A stretch of 64,000 nucleotides of DNA from assembly GCF_023278365.1 (NCBI RefSeq), contig NZ_CP075338.1:2790001-2854000 (forward strand). Direction: 5' to 3'. Of the stretch, positions 17,659-26,261 are shown one piece after another. Source of the DNA: Epilithonimonas zeae. Its GTDB lineage: Bacteria > Bacteroidota > Bacteroidia > Flavobacteriales > Weeksellaceae. Within the stretch, counting starts at the first letter, position 1, and each line of letters starts with the position of its first letter. Under the pieces are notes generated by a model. That model had not been told where the DNA came from. It ran no database searches and worked only from the letters and a program-made list of their open reading frames with translations. The translations under genes were made by a program, and so were the position numbers.

Positions 17659-18585
17659 CTATCGTCCAAAAGTGTCGTAATGATCTTCAGCATATTTTTC
17701 CAAACGGGCAAGAAGTGCCACATTTTCCTTTTCCAAAGGTGAAAGGTCAGCATCTACATTGTTGGAGACAGGAACGTACCAATCTGTATTCTCGAAAAAT
17801 TGGCGGTAAGTAGCTTTTTTGAAAGAATAACCATGGCGTGCAAAAACCGTATTTCTGATAATCTGAAGATCTAATTTGCGAAGGTTTTTTAAATCTTTTT
17901 CAGCTAATTTTTGTTTGGAAGCATTGATAACAAAAACCTTGTCAGACGCGCTTCTGTAAAATGTATTTTCGTAAGTTTCTGTTTTGCCTTCGTCAGTCAC
18001 ATAAGATTCCGTTTTCACTTTTCCGCCATTCCAATCTACGGGATTTTCGTAATCACTTTCTTCATAACTTTTCTTTGAAAGCATAAAATTAGGATTATAG
18101 GCAAACTCTTTTCTTATCAGCTTCACGGTTTTCTCCGGTGATTTCACATCAGATTTGTTGTAAGCAGACCAATCTCCAACCAAACTGTCCTGCTTAATCT
18201 TGAGTTGAAAACGCCCGTCCGATTTATTACTTCCAGGCTCATCTAAGACAAAACCCAAAGTATTTTCATTCAGAATGCCGCGGAAGGGTCTTTGGTTACC
18301 ATTCACAACAGAATAACCATAAACGCTGTCTTTTGTGATTCTATTGATTTTGACTGATATCTTTTTGTACTCTTCGATTTCATTGCCATACTCGGTCGCA
18401 ATTGGCTTTGAGTTGAAATCTCCAGTGTAGATTCCGTACCAATCTTTATGGAACTCCTGCTCCACTTCCTTTTTAGAAGCCAAAGAATCTGCTTTTATTT
18501 TTTCTTCAGATTTCGTTTCTTTTTTACAGGAAATAACAGAGACAGTCAAAATTGCACTTGCGAAAATTAGATTTAAGGTTTTCAT
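17659..18585 (-). CDS. YARHG-domain lipoprotein
   Basis: Lipoprotein of 308 aa: signal MKTLNLIFASAILTVSVISC with C20, then a KKETKSEEK linker and a beta-rich middle (GIYTGDFNSKP, VKINRITKDSVYG). A C-terminal YARHG domain follows, seen as LRNTVFARHGYSFKK-type text with the diagnostic ARHGY and a later WYVP. YARHG is an extracellular domain of unknown function. An upstream in-frame extension to 18864 is rejected: the signal peptide sits at 18585, and its ATG overlaps the preceding stop as ATGA, indicating translational coupling with the DUF2306 gene. Confidence 0.87.
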   Translation of the reverse strand: MKTLNLIFASAILTVSVISCKKETKSEEKIKADSLASKKEVEQEFHKDWYGIYTGDFNSKPIATEYGNEIEEYKKISVKINRITKDSVYGYSVVNGNQRPFRGILNENTLGFVLDEPGSNKSDGRFQLKIKQDSLVGDWSAYNKSDVKSPEKTVKLIRKEFAYNPNFMLSKKSYEESDYENPVDWNGGKVKTESYVTDEGKTETYENTFYRSASDKVFVINASKQKLAEKDLKNLRKLDLQIIRNTVFARHGYSFKKATYRQFFENTDWYVPVSNNVDADLSPLEKENVALLARLEKYAEDHYDTFGR

Positions 18586-19217
18586 CGGTTTTGTTTTTTG
18601 ATTAAATATTCTACTAATAACAAGTTGGGAATCCATCCAAGCCAAGCAATAACCTGATAAATATCCATTGGATTGGGCTGGAATAAATATACTAAAATTA
18701 CTTTCCACATCCGCAATGTGATCGCAGAAACGGCCAAAGCATAACTTCGCCACATCCAGAATTTGTGCCGTGCGATATTTTTTTTCCGAATTTCTGAATA
18801 CGATTTGCAGGTCGTGTAAAACCAAAGAATGCCAAGCAACACAAATGAAACTTTTGCTGTCCATCCGCCGTTGGCAAAAATGCCAATATAAATCCCTGAT
18901 AAGGAAGAAAAAGCAAGCGTTATAAAAACATAAATTCTGCCGGAAAATCTATGTAAGTATTTCAAATTTTTATCAAAAAAAACAGCAATAAATCCTGCCA
19001 ACAAAGCGAAAATACTGCTGTATACGTGTATGTAAAAAATAGGGAGATATTCCGGTCGGGAAGTCACTTCTGTCTGCTTGATCATTAAGAAACTGACGTC
19101 AGAAGCTATCGGAACATAATCCAAAGTAATGTTCAGCATCAGCCAAAAAAAATAAATAAAAGTAATTGCAACAATTGCTTTTAAGATAAAATTCCTGGGT
19201 TTTGCCGAACCAAGCAT
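18582..19217 (-). CDS. DUF2306 membrane protein
   Basis: Polytopic membrane protein of 211 aa with about six hydrophobic helices. Conserved His/Arg positions lie at helix borders: LPIFYIHVYSSIFALLAGF, LHRFSGRIYV and ARHKFWMWRSYAL, as in DUF2306 (a DoxX- or cytochrome-like four-helix group). The repeated His residues would suit haem or metal binding, but none is proven. The stop overlaps the start of the YARHG lipoprotein (ATGA), and it begins 5 nt after the preceding lipoprotein gene, so it belongs to a leftward operon. Confidence 0.83.
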   Translation of the reverse strand: MLGSAKPRNFILKAIVAITFIYFFWLMLNITLDYVPIASDVSFLMIKQTEVTSRPEYLPIFYIHVYSSIFALLAGFIAVFFDKNLKYLHRFSGRIYVFITLAFSSLSGIYIGIFANGGWTAKVSFVLLGILWFYTTCKSYSEIRKKNIARHKFWMWRSYALAVSAITLRMWKVILVYLFQPNPMDIYQVIAWLGWIPNLLLVEYLIKKQNR

Positions 19218-19222
19218 TTTTT

Positions 19223-19555
19223 TTAAATCGGAACAAAAATAACGGCAGCAACCGCTGCTACAACAATTGCAATGGATGCTAAAACATCTGGTTTTTTGAT
19301 TTCGCGCACTTCGCTTCTTTCAATTTCAACCATTTCTCCAGTTTTGTTTTTACCATAGATTTTGGTCGCGTCCACTTTCAAAACTTCGATTTTCTGAGTC
19401 TTGGCATCTTTGGTTTGGATAGAGTATTTTTTGTAAAGTTCTAGTGTATTGTCATACATCGGCTTGTTGGGAGATACAACTGTCGTCTTACAAGAAACCA
19501 TTAAAAAAAACACGGCTAGCAGAAGTGTTTTCAGAATATTTTTCGAATATTTCAT
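19223..19555 (-). CDS. Small lipoprotein, 110 aa
   Basis: Lipoprotein signal with lipobox LMVSC (C22 from the ATG at 19555; a TTG two codons upstream is ignored). A middle region rich in Lys/Thr/Glu follows, including EVLKVDATKIYGKNKTGEM, a pattern seen in small Bacteroidota lipoproteins with a possible beta hairpin. The C-terminus is a hydrophobic, Ala/Val-rich segment of about 20 residues. It is in the same leftward operon as DUF2306 and YARHG. Function unknown. Confidence 0.75.
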   Translation of the reverse strand: MKYSKNILKTLLLAVFFLMVSCKTTVVSPNKPMYDNTLELYKKYSIQTKDAKTQKIEVLKVDATKIYGKNKTGEMVEIERSEVREIKKPDVLASIAIVVAAVAAVIFVPI

Positions 19556-19592
19556 TTTCAAATTTATTTTTCAAATTTAATAAAAGATTTCA

Positions 19593-20804
19593 TTACAAAG
19601 CGTTCAGATGTTGAGAAATCAGCCAAGCTTCGCTCCAACAGGCTTGGAAATTAAAGCCTCCTGTAACTGCATCTATATCAAGAACTTCGCCAGAAATATA
19701 AAAATCAGGCAAAATTTTGGAAGACATATTCTTAAAGTTAACTTCTTTGAGGTCAACACCTCCTGCCGTTACGAACTCATCTTTGAAGGTTGATTTGCCA
19801 GTAACCAATAGTTTTTTCTGACAAAGATTTTCAAGAATCAAAGTCATTTCTTTGCCGGAAAGATTAGCAATTTGCTTTTCGGGATTGATTTGATTGATTT
19901 CCAGAATCTTGTTCCAGAAACGATTGGTCACATCAAATATTTTCGATTGTCCGATAGATTTTTTCGGATTTTGATTTTTGAATTCTTTCAGTTCTTCCTC
20001 CGCATCAGAAATAGGTTTCGAAATAAAATTAACTTCAATCTCAAACTGATATTTCAACTTTGCTAAAGTTCTGGCTTCCCAAGCCGAAATTTTTAAAACC
20101 GCAGGACCAGAAAGTCCCCAATGTGTAATCAATAAAGGTCCGGATTCTTCCGTTTTCAGACTCGGAATTCTGATTTCTGCATTTTCAAAACTTGTTCCCG
20201 GCAGGTCTTTCAACAAATTATTTTTGATATTGAAAGTAAATAAGGACGGAACCGGTTCCACAATTTTGTGCCCAAGATTCTCAATAATTTTCAAAGACTT
20301 GGGCGAACTTCCGGTTGTGTAAATCACAATATCGGCTATGAAATCGCCTTGTTTTGTTTTAATTAAATAAGATTCATTTTCATTGATAATTTCTGTAACA
20401 GAAACTTGATTTTTAACTTCAAAGTTTTTATTTCGAACTTCAGTAATCAAAGCATTCATAATACTTTGAGAAGAATCGGACTCAGGGAAAATCCTGTTAT
20501 CTTTTTCGATTTTCAAAGGTACATTTCTGGATTCGAACCAATCCATTGTATCGCCCGGTTGGAATTTGGTAAAAACGCTTAGTAATTCACGATTGCCTCT
20601 TGGGTAAAATTGAGTCAACTCTCTTGGGTCAAAACAAGCGTGCGTCACGTTGCATCTTCCGCCGCCGGAGATTTTCACTTTTTGCAAAACATCCGAATTT
20701 TGCTCGAGAATTGTGACATAGAATTTTTCCTCGTCCAGATTGGCTGCCGCGAAAAAACCCGCTGCGCCACCGCCTATGATAATTATTCTTTTCTTCTTTG
20801 ACAT
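19593..20804 (-). CDS. HI0933/BaiN-type FAD-dependent oxidoreductase
   Basis: Flavoprotein of 403 aa. The N-terminal dinucleotide-binding motif is IIIGGGAAGFFAAANL, followed by KVKISGGGRCNVTHACFDP, diagnostic of the HI0933/BaiN family. The C-terminus has GGVDLKEVNF, then SGEVLDIDAVTGGFNFQACW, where the FAD-binding C-terminal helix sits. These proteins are annotated as NAD(P)/FAD-dependent oxidoreductases; some reduce steroid-like double bonds, but the substrate here is unknown. The ATG at 20804 is used; a TTG one codon upstream is possible. It heads the leftward run ending at 17016. Confidence 0.92.
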   Translation of the reverse strand: MSKKKRIIIIGGGAAGFFAAANLDEEKFYVTILEQNSDVLQKVKISGGGRCNVTHACFDPRELTQFYPRGNRELLSVFTKFQPGDTMDWFESRNVPLKIEKDNRIFPESDSSQSIMNALITEVRNKNFEVKNQVSVTEIINENESYLIKTKQGDFIADIVIYTTGSSPKSLKIIENLGHKIVEPVPSLFTFNIKNNLLKDLPGTSFENAEIRIPSLKTEESGPLLITHWGLSGPAVLKISAWEARTLAKLKYQFEIEVNFISKPISDAEEELKEFKNQNPKKSIGQSKIFDVTNRFWNKILEINQINPEKQIANLSGKEMTLILENLCQKKLLVTGKSTFKDEFVTAGGVDLKEVNFKNMSSKILPDFYISGEVLDIDAVTGGFNFQACWSEAWLISQHLNAL

Positions 20805-20818
20805 CAATTTTAATTTCT

Positions 20819-20900
20819 ATGAAACCGATATGTCGCTCCTTCGGAGCTCTTCCTAGTATGGTGATATATTCTTTACCAACATATCTTGTCTTCAACACTT
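20819..20900 (-). repeat. REP-like dispersed repeat
   Basis: On the minus strand this reads a near-palindrome, GAGCTCCGAAGGAGC (GAA loop), followed by GACATATCGGTTTCATAGAA, and is preceded by ATATGTTGGTAAAGAATATA. The GAA-loop stem and TTGGT/TCGGT tail resemble the elements at 6952-7026. It lies directly upstream of the flavoprotein gene, inside its presumed 5' region. Confidence 0.5.
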
Positions 20901-20977
20901 TCTATTCAATGCACAAAATTACATTTTTAATATCCACCTCAAATGGTTAATTTTGAAGAATATTAAAATCGAAAAAA

Positions 20978-21481
20978 ATGTCTGTTTATTACCATAAATT
21001 TGAAGTGAGATGGAGTGATATTGATGCGAATCGTCACCTGGGAAACTCAACCTATGTTGATTATTGCTCACAAACGAGAATGGCTTTTCTTAATAAAAAC
21101 AAAATCGGATTGACTCAACTGAATCGTTGGGGCGTAGGTCCGGTAATGTTGCACGAGCGCTATTCTTTCTTCAAAGAAATCTATGCGGATCAGACAGTTT
21201 ATGTAGCTCTTGAAGTTGCTGCTTTGTCAGAAGACGGATCAATTTATCAGTTCGTTCACAAATTTTATCTGCCAGACGGAACGCATTGTGCAACAGCGGA
21301 AGCAACCGGCGTTTGGATTGATATGATGTTGAGAAAAACGACAACGCCACCAGATGATATTATGGAAGTGATGAACGAGTACAAGTCTGAACATGTGCAG
21401 ACCATCACAAGAGAATATTTGAAAACTTTGCCTTTCCGTCCAGAAAACATAGATGTTTCTCTTTTAGAAAACTTTAAATAA
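20978..21481 (+). CDS. Acyl-CoA thioesterase (4HBT hotdog fold)
   Basis: Hotdog-fold thioesterase of 167 aa of the YbgC/FadM-like group. The characteristic opening VRWSDIDANRHLGNSTYVDY contains the catalytic Asp and the substrate-proximal His. The last third, CATAEATGVWIDMMLRKTT, is also family-typical. It would hydrolyse acyl-CoA thioesters in the cytoplasm; chain length is not predictable. The gene is followed by thiL on the same strand after 64 nt. Confidence 0.88.
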   Translation: MSVYYHKFEVRWSDIDANRHLGNSTYVDYCSQTRMAFLNKNKIGLTQLNRWGVGPVMLHERYSFFKEIYADQTVYVALEVAALSEDGSIYQFVHKFYLPDGTHCATAEATGVWIDMMLRKTTTPPDDIMEVMNEYKSEHVQTITREYLKTLPFRPENIDVSLLENFK

Positions 21482-21545
21482 ATTTTACTTTAATGATATT
21501 CAGCTTTTATCATTAATCATTTATAATTCATCATTAATTAAAATT

Positions 21546-22601
21546 ATGCTCGAAGATAAATCACAAGAATTAACGCCTATTTCCAAGTTGGGAGAATTTG
21601 GATTGATAAAACATTTGACCGAAAACTTTCCAATTGTTCAAACTTCAACCAAAGTTTCAATTGGCGACGACGCAGCAGTCATCGATTCTGAAAATCAAAA
21701 AGTAGTTGTTTCCACAGATATGTTGGCGGAAGGTGTTCATTTCAATTTAGGCTATGTTCCTTTGAAACATTTAGGCTATAAAGCTGTTGTTGTGAACCTC
21801 AGCGATATTGCTGCAATGAATGCAACACCAACTCAGATTTTGGTTTCCGTTGCTGTTTCCAACCGTTTCCCGGTTGAAGCTCTGGAAGAAATCTATGCCG
21901 GAATTGCTTTGGCTTGCAACAGATACAAAGTGGACTTAATTGGCGGAGATACAACAAGTTCCAACGCTGGTCTTGTGATTAGCGTTACAGCAATTGGTCT
22001 TGAAAATGAAGAAAAAATTGTTAAAAGAAATGGTACAAAACCGAATGATCTTTTGGTAGTAACCGGAGATCTTGGTGGTGCTTATCTGGGACTTCAGATT
22101 TTGGAAAGAGAGCATTCTGTCTATTTGGCAAACCCGAATATGCAGCCTGAAATGGAAGGCTACGATTATATCCTCGAAAGACAATTGAAACCGGAAGCAA
22201 GAACGGATATCAAGAAAAAACTGGAAGAATTGGATATTTTACCAACGTCTATGATTGATGTTTCCGATGGTTTGGCTTCTGAGATTTTGCATCTTTCTGA
22301 TCAATCTAAAGTCGGCTTCAATGTTTATGAAGAGAAATTACCGATGGACGAAACAACAATCCATACAGCAGATGAGCTAAATCTTAATCCGGCAATGGCA
22401 GCTCTTAACGGTGGTGAAGATTATGAATTGTTATTCACAATTGCATCGTCTGATTTTGATAAAATTAAGAATCATCCGGACTTTACTATCATAGGTCATG
22501 CAACTGAAGAAGCACAAGGCAGTTTCTTGGTAGCAAGAGGTTCAAATCAATTGATTCCGTTGACAGCCCAAGGCTGGGATGCATTCCTGAATAAAGAGTA
22601 A
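21546..22601 (+). CDS. thiL: Thiamine-monophosphate kinase ThiL
   Basis: Catalyses ATP-dependent phosphorylation of thiamine monophosphate to thiamine diphosphate, the last step of cofactor synthesis. ThiL features: GEFGLI near the start, SIGDDAAVID with the metal-binding D41-D42, STDMLAEGVHF, GGDTTSS, SMIDVSDGLASE and NGGEDYELLF. At 351 aa it is a normal length. No TPP riboswitch structure was seen in the 64-nt upstream gap. Cytoplasmic. Confidence 0.96.
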   Translation: MLEDKSQELTPISKLGEFGLIKHLTENFPIVQTSTKVSIGDDAAVIDSENQKVVVSTDMLAEGVHFNLGYVPLKHLGYKAVVVNLSDIAAMNATPTQILVSVAVSNRFPVEALEEIYAGIALACNRYKVDLIGGDTTSSNAGLVISVTAIGLENEEKIVKRNGTKPNDLLVVTGDLGGAYLGLQILEREHSVYLANPNMQPEMEGYDYILERQLKPEARTDIKKKLEELDILPTSMIDVSDGLASEILHLSDQSKVGFNVYEEKLPMDETTIHTADELNLNPAMAALNGGEDYELLFTIASSDFDKIKNHPDFTIIGHATEEAQGSFLVARGSNQLIPLTAQGWDAFLNKE

Positions 22602-22650
22602 ATCTTTGGAATAAAACTTGTAAAACACAACCATATTTAAAAAATAAACG

Positions 22651-23457
22651 ATGAAAATTTTAAAAACTTCAGCTTTCGTAATTGCAGCATTAGGAATTAC
22701 TGCTTGTGTCACTAACCCAATTACAGGTAGATCATCTATCCAGATTGCTAATAATTCTGAAATTGCAACTGCTGCTGCATCAGAATATAAGACAACGCTT
22801 TCCAAAGCAAAAGTTGTAACCGGAACGGCAGATGCTAACCGGATAAAAAATGTTGGAGCCAGAATTAAAAATGCGGCTTATGCTTATTATAAGAAAATCG
22901 GTCGTGAGTCAGCTTTGACTGGGTATAATTGGGAATTTAACTTGATTCAAGACAGTCAACTGAATGCTTGGTGTATGCCTGGCGGAAAAGTAGCTTTTTA
23001 TACAGGAATTATGCCTGTGTGTAAGGATGATAATGGTGTTGCCGTTGTAATGGGACACGAAGTTTCTCACGCTTTGGCAGGACACGGAAACGAAAGAATT
23101 TCGCAGGCGATGTTGGCTCAATACGGTGGGAGTCTTTTAGGCGGAACAATGTCTAACAGCCAATGGGCAGGCGTTTTTGAAAAGGTTTATCCAATCGGAG
23201 CTCAAGTTGGACTTTTAGCTTACGGAAGAAAACAGGAGTCTGAGGCAGACGAAATGGGATTGCAACTAATGGCAATGGCCGGTTACGATCCAAGAACTGC
23301 GACAGCTTTCTGGCAAAGAATGGAAGCTTCTTCTACTGGCAGCAGACAGCCAGAATTCTTATCCACTCACCCGAATCCGCAAAACAGAATAGCTGACCTA
23401 AATGCTGATATGCCAAAAGCACTGGAATATTATAAAGCTGCCGGAGGAAAATTATAA
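22651..23457 (+). CDS. M48-family zinc metallopeptidase lipoprotein
   Basis: Lipoprotein signal ending LGITAC (C19), then an M48 peptidase domain. The zinc site is MGHEVSHALAGHG with H136, E137 and H140; the third ligand is in ESEADEMG (E198). The C-terminus SSTGSRQPEFLSTHPNPQNR is the usual family ending. Such LoiP/YcaL-like enzymes degrade misfolded proteins at the outer membrane. The gene is followed after 35 nt by a small membrane protein on the same strand, a likely operon. Confidence 0.93.
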   Translation: MKILKTSAFVIAALGITACVTNPITGRSSIQIANNSEIATAAASEYKTTLSKAKVVTGTADANRIKNVGARIKNAAYAYYKKIGRESALTGYNWEFNLIQDSQLNAWCMPGGKVAFYTGIMPVCKDDNGVAVVMGHEVSHALAGHGNERISQAMLAQYGGSLLGGTMSNSQWAGVFEKVYPIGAQVGLLAYGRKQESEADEMGLQLMAMAGYDPRTATAFWQRMEASSTGSRQPEFLSTHPNPQNRIADLNADMPKALEYYKAAGGKL

Positions 23458-23492
23458 ACTTTTTTTAGTTAATTTAGATAAAATTTAAAACT

Positions 23493-23762
23493 ATGAGAAG
23501 TTTAGTAGTCATTGGAATTATTTTATTCGGTCTTGGCGCATTGCTATTTTATTTAAATGATATGGCCGTTGACCTGAGAGTCGTTTACGGTTCACTTTGC
23601 GGGATTGGAATAGGATTAATTATCGGCGGATTAGTTGGTTATGTTAGTAAAGGAAACGCCGTAAAACAAGCCAAAATCCAGCAAGAATTCAAGCTTTTAC
23701 AAAAAGAAAAAGCGGAATTGGAAAGACAAAAAAGTGAAAATCTTAATAACGGAAACCTTTAA
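23493..23762 (+). CDS. Small membrane protein, 89 aa
   Basis: Two hydrophobic helices (about residues 3-22 and 33-55, the second Gly/Ile-rich) are followed by a charged helix, EFKLLQKEKAELERQKSEN, predicted to form a coiled coil. No known family is recognised. It probably sits in the inner membrane with the coiled coil in the cytoplasm. Adjacent to the M48 protease gene, but any functional link is unproven. Confidence 0.72.
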   Translation: MRSLVVIGIILFGLGALLFYLNDMAVDLRVVYGSLCGIGIGLIIGGLVGYVSKGNAVKQAKIQQEFKLLQKEKAELERQKSENLNNGNL

Positions 23763-23764
23763 AA

Positions 23765-24610
23765 TCAGAGATTCCTGATAAATTGTCCTGGCGTTGTCTT
23801 GGTATATTTTTTAAAGGTCTTATTAAAATAAGTAATATTATTAAAACCTGTAGCATAGCAGCTTTCTGCTATGCTTTTTTCTTGGGATAACAGAATGCAA
23901 GCTTTATCAATTCTATATCGATTAACAAACTCTACAAACGTTAATGATGTTGCTTTTTTGAAGAAATTGCAGAAAGCAGGTTTTGTAAGATTTGCCAAGT
24001 CTGCTGCCTGCATAATATCAATCTCATTCTGATACCCATTTTCCACATAGGTGAAAACAGCTTCCAACCTTGTCCGGTTTCTGGAAACAATGGTATAAGG
24101 CATCACTTCGGTATTCATTAATTCAAAATCTTCTGTCTTAGAAAGTTCGAAGAGAATCTCAAGAAGTAATAAATATTTGGCATAACCTTCTGACTCAGCG
24201 AGTTTTTTAAGTTTTGGGATGAGCTGCTTTTTAACTTCAGAAGAAAACAAAACGCCATATCTGGATAGTTCCAATAATTTCTTGATTGAATTGGCATCAG
24301 TTTCTCCTTCCGGTAATGAAAGTATCTCTTCTTTAAACAAAACTACGATTTCTTCGTGCGGATCAGTTGCATTTAATCCAAATCCTGAATGCGGGATATT
24401 GGAACCTATCACAGCCAAAGCGCCATCTTCAAAATGGCTTTTGTGGTAACCAACGTGCCTAGTTCCTTTCCCGTGCAGAACACAAACTATCTCAATCTCA
24501 GAATGATAGTGGTATTGCCAGTTCAATTCAGAGATTGGAACATCTTTAATATGCAGTACTTTGAAAGAGCTATTTTCATCCGGAGAAATATGTTCAAGAA
24601 TAACTTTCAT
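23765..24610 (-). CDS. AraC-family transcriptional regulator
   Basis: 281 aa with an N-terminal cupin sensor domain (HYHSEIEIVCVLHGKGTRHVG near residues 35-55) and two C-terminal helix-turn-helices at about 185-280. The second ends in YATGFNNITYFNKTFKKYTK, then TPGQFIR, the classical AraC signature. The effector is unknown; cupin-type AraC proteins usually sense sugars or aromatic compounds. It ends 3 nt from the convergent small membrane protein gene. No target gene is obvious next to it. Confidence 0.92.
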   Translation of the reverse strand: MKVILEHISPDENSSFKVLHIKDVPISELNWQYHYHSEIEIVCVLHGKGTRHVGYHKSHFEDGALAVIGSNIPHSGFGLNATDPHEEIVVLFKEEILSLPEGETDANSIKKLLELSRYGVLFSSEVKKQLIPKLKKLAESEGYAKYLLLLEILFELSKTEDFELMNTEVMPYTIVSRNRTRLEAVFTYVENGYQNEIDIMQAADLANLTKPAFCNFFKKATSLTFVEFVNRYRIDKACILLSQEKSIAESCYATGFNNITYFNKTFKKYTKTTPGQFIRNL

Positions 24611-24777
24611 TCCAGTTAATGTTATTATGAAACAAAAATAAGCAAAACATATTAATATTGTTCTATTTTTTGTTTATTGCGTTAAAAGAAATTACAATGA
24701 TAGCCTTTACTTTTGTATAACAAAATCAGTTTCTCACAAAGAATTGATTTTGTGAATTTTTAAGGTCTATATATGAA

Positions 24778-24806
24778 GAAGGCTGGAAATTAACTTTCCA
24801 GCCTTC
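24778..24806 (-). terminator. Hairpin terminator for the barrel-protein gene
   Basis: GAAGGCTGGAAA (24778-24789) pairs with TTTCCAGCCTTC (24795-24806). It lies 24 nt after the stop of the leftward gene; the T tract after it is weak. Confidence 0.6.
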
Positions 24807-24829
24807 TCATTTTATATAATCGTTTGAGA

Positions 24830-25465
24830 TTATTTGAAGTTATAACCGATACCTACGATAAACATACTAGGACGGTTATCATATCTGATTTCTGTATTGT
24901 TTCCAGAAGCGTCTGCAACGGTATTGATGAACTTTCTGCTATCTTTAGAAAAAGCACCTTCATATCTTGCATTAATTACAAATTTTGAAAGAGTAGCTTG
25001 AGCTCCAAATTGATAACCTACAGTAAAATCTTTAGTTCCATTTTCTTTAAAGTCAGCATAAGTATTGTCTGTTGAAAGGTTATAGGATGCAACAGGGCCA
25101 ACAAAAGCTGCTAATTTTCCTAACAGAAAGTTGTGACCTACTAAAACAGGCACATCAATTCGGTTACTTTTCGCTTTTATCTCAACATCTCCAGTAGTTT
25201 CAACACTTTTTTTGAAAGAAGTATAATAGATTTCCGGCATTACAAACCATCCACTAACGGGGAAGTCAATTTTAGCAGCCAAACCAACATTAAAGCCTGT
25301 TGAGTTATCTCCTTTTGTATCTACTGCTTGGTTAATTGATCCTTTGAAGTTTTCCCAACTTGCGGATGATGTGTCTAACAATGCGTTTGCTCTCAATCCA
25401 AATGTTATTTGTGAATAAGCAAATACACTTGCTAATACACCGATCGTGCTAATTATTTTTTTCAT
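24830..25465 (-). CDS. Outer-membrane beta-barrel (porin-family) protein
   Basis: 211 aa with signal peptide MKKIISTIGVLASVFAYSQ and a mature part made of alternating strands. The strands include GFNVGLAAKIDFPVSGWFVM, an ALLDTSSASW loop, and a last strand IVGIGYNFK ending in aromatic-x-Lys. This fits the eight-stranded OmpA/OprF-like barrels called porin family in Bacteroidota. It is the last gene of the folD-queE-transferase-mlaEF run. Its start overlaps the end of the ATPase gene by 17 nt when the ATG at 25465 is used, so it may be translated by coupling. Confidence 0.83.
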   Translation of the reverse strand: MKKIISTIGVLASVFAYSQITFGLRANALLDTSSASWENFKGSINQAVDTKGDNSTGFNVGLAAKIDFPVSGWFVMPEIYYTSFKKSVETTGDVEIKAKSNRIDVPVLVGHNFLLGKLAAFVGPVASYNLSTDNTYADFKENGTKDFTVGYQFGAQATLSKFVINARYEGAFSKDSRKFINTVADASGNNTEIRYDNRPSMFIVGIGYNFK

Positions 25466-26261
25466 TGTCTTCTGGTTTATCATTAATTAAACTTGTTTGA
25501 TTATTTTCTAACATAAATTCTCTCAGCTGTTTAAAGAGCTCTGAAGAATAAACGAAATCTATCAGATTTTTATTTTTTGCTGTTGCCAATATATCTTTGT
25601 TGCCTTCCCATTCTTTGATTCCTAATCTCAGGTAAAGAATTTTCTCACCAATGGTCATCACAGAGTTCATATCGTGTGTATTGATAATGGTTGTGGTGTT
25701 ATATTCTTTAGTGATTTCTAAAAGAAGATCGTCAATAACATTAGAGGTGTACGGATCTAATCCAGAGTTGGGTTCATCACAAAAAAGGTACTTGGGGTTA
25801 TTTACAATTGCTCTGGCAATCGCTACCCTTTTCTGCATTCCGCCGGAGATTTCTGACGGATATTTTTTATTAGCTTTATCCAGATTAACTCTGCCAATTA
25901 CTTCCAGAACTTTTCTTTTTTTCTCACGATAAGTGAGATTTGTGAACATATCTAATGGGAAACTGATATTCTCTTCCACAGTCATAGAATCGAAAAGCGC
26001 ACTTCCCTGAAAAACAGTTCCAATCTCAGAACGCAAGCCTTGTTTCTCTTCTCGCGACATTGTCATAATATCACGCCCATCAAATAAAATGGCTCCACTG
26101 GATGGTTCATAAACATTCAAAAGGGACTTTAAGAAAACGGTTTTACCAGATCCACTTTGCCCAATGATAAGATTAACTTTTCCGGTATCAAATGTTGTAG
26201 TGATACCTTTTAGAACTTCAACCTCCTCAAAACTCTTTCTTAATTCTTTTACTTCTATCAT
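25449..26261 (-). CDS. MlaF-like ABC transporter ATP-binding protein
   Basis: ATPase of 270 aa for retrograde phospholipid transport (Mla-type) or a related lipid ABC system. Walker A GQSGSGKT is at 34-41, signature SGGMQKR follows, Walker B is LFCDEPNSGLDP and the switch His is in INTHDM. The start at 26261 overlaps the permease stop as TAATG. The longer frame to 26444 only overlaps the permease gene and is rejected. No mlaD (MCE) gene lies next to it, so the substrate-binding partner must be encoded elsewhere. Confidence 0.92.
   Translation of the reverse strand: MIEVKELRKSFEEVEVLKGITTTFDTGKVNLIIGQSGSGKTVFLKSLLNVYEPSSGAILFDGRDIMTMSREEKQGLRSEIGTVFQGSALFDSMTVEENISFPLDMFTNLTYREKKRKVLEVIGRVNLDKANKKYPSEISGGMQKRVAIARAIVNNPKYLFCDEPNSGLDPYTSNVIDDLLLEITKEYNTTTIINTHDMNSVMTIGEKILYLRLGIKEWEGNKDILATAKNKNLIDFVYSSELFKQLREFMLENNQTSLINDKPEDNEKNN

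Noticed and set aside
17446-17742. 98-codon plus-strand frame
   Set aside because: Antisense to the broken lipoprotein gene, with no signal, domain or upstream start context.
18586-18864. N-terminal extension of the YARHG lipoprotein
   Set aside because: The extension lies inside the DUF2306 gene; the lipoprotein signal begins at 18585 with an ATGA overlap.
21482-21545. TPP riboswitch before thiL
   Set aside because: The 64-nt gap is AT-rich and has no THI-box-like conserved core.
24611-24829. Plus-strand promoter TACTTTTG at 24708-24715
   Set aside because: The only TTG upstream is 28 nt away and no plus-strand gene follows; most likely chance in AT-rich DNA.
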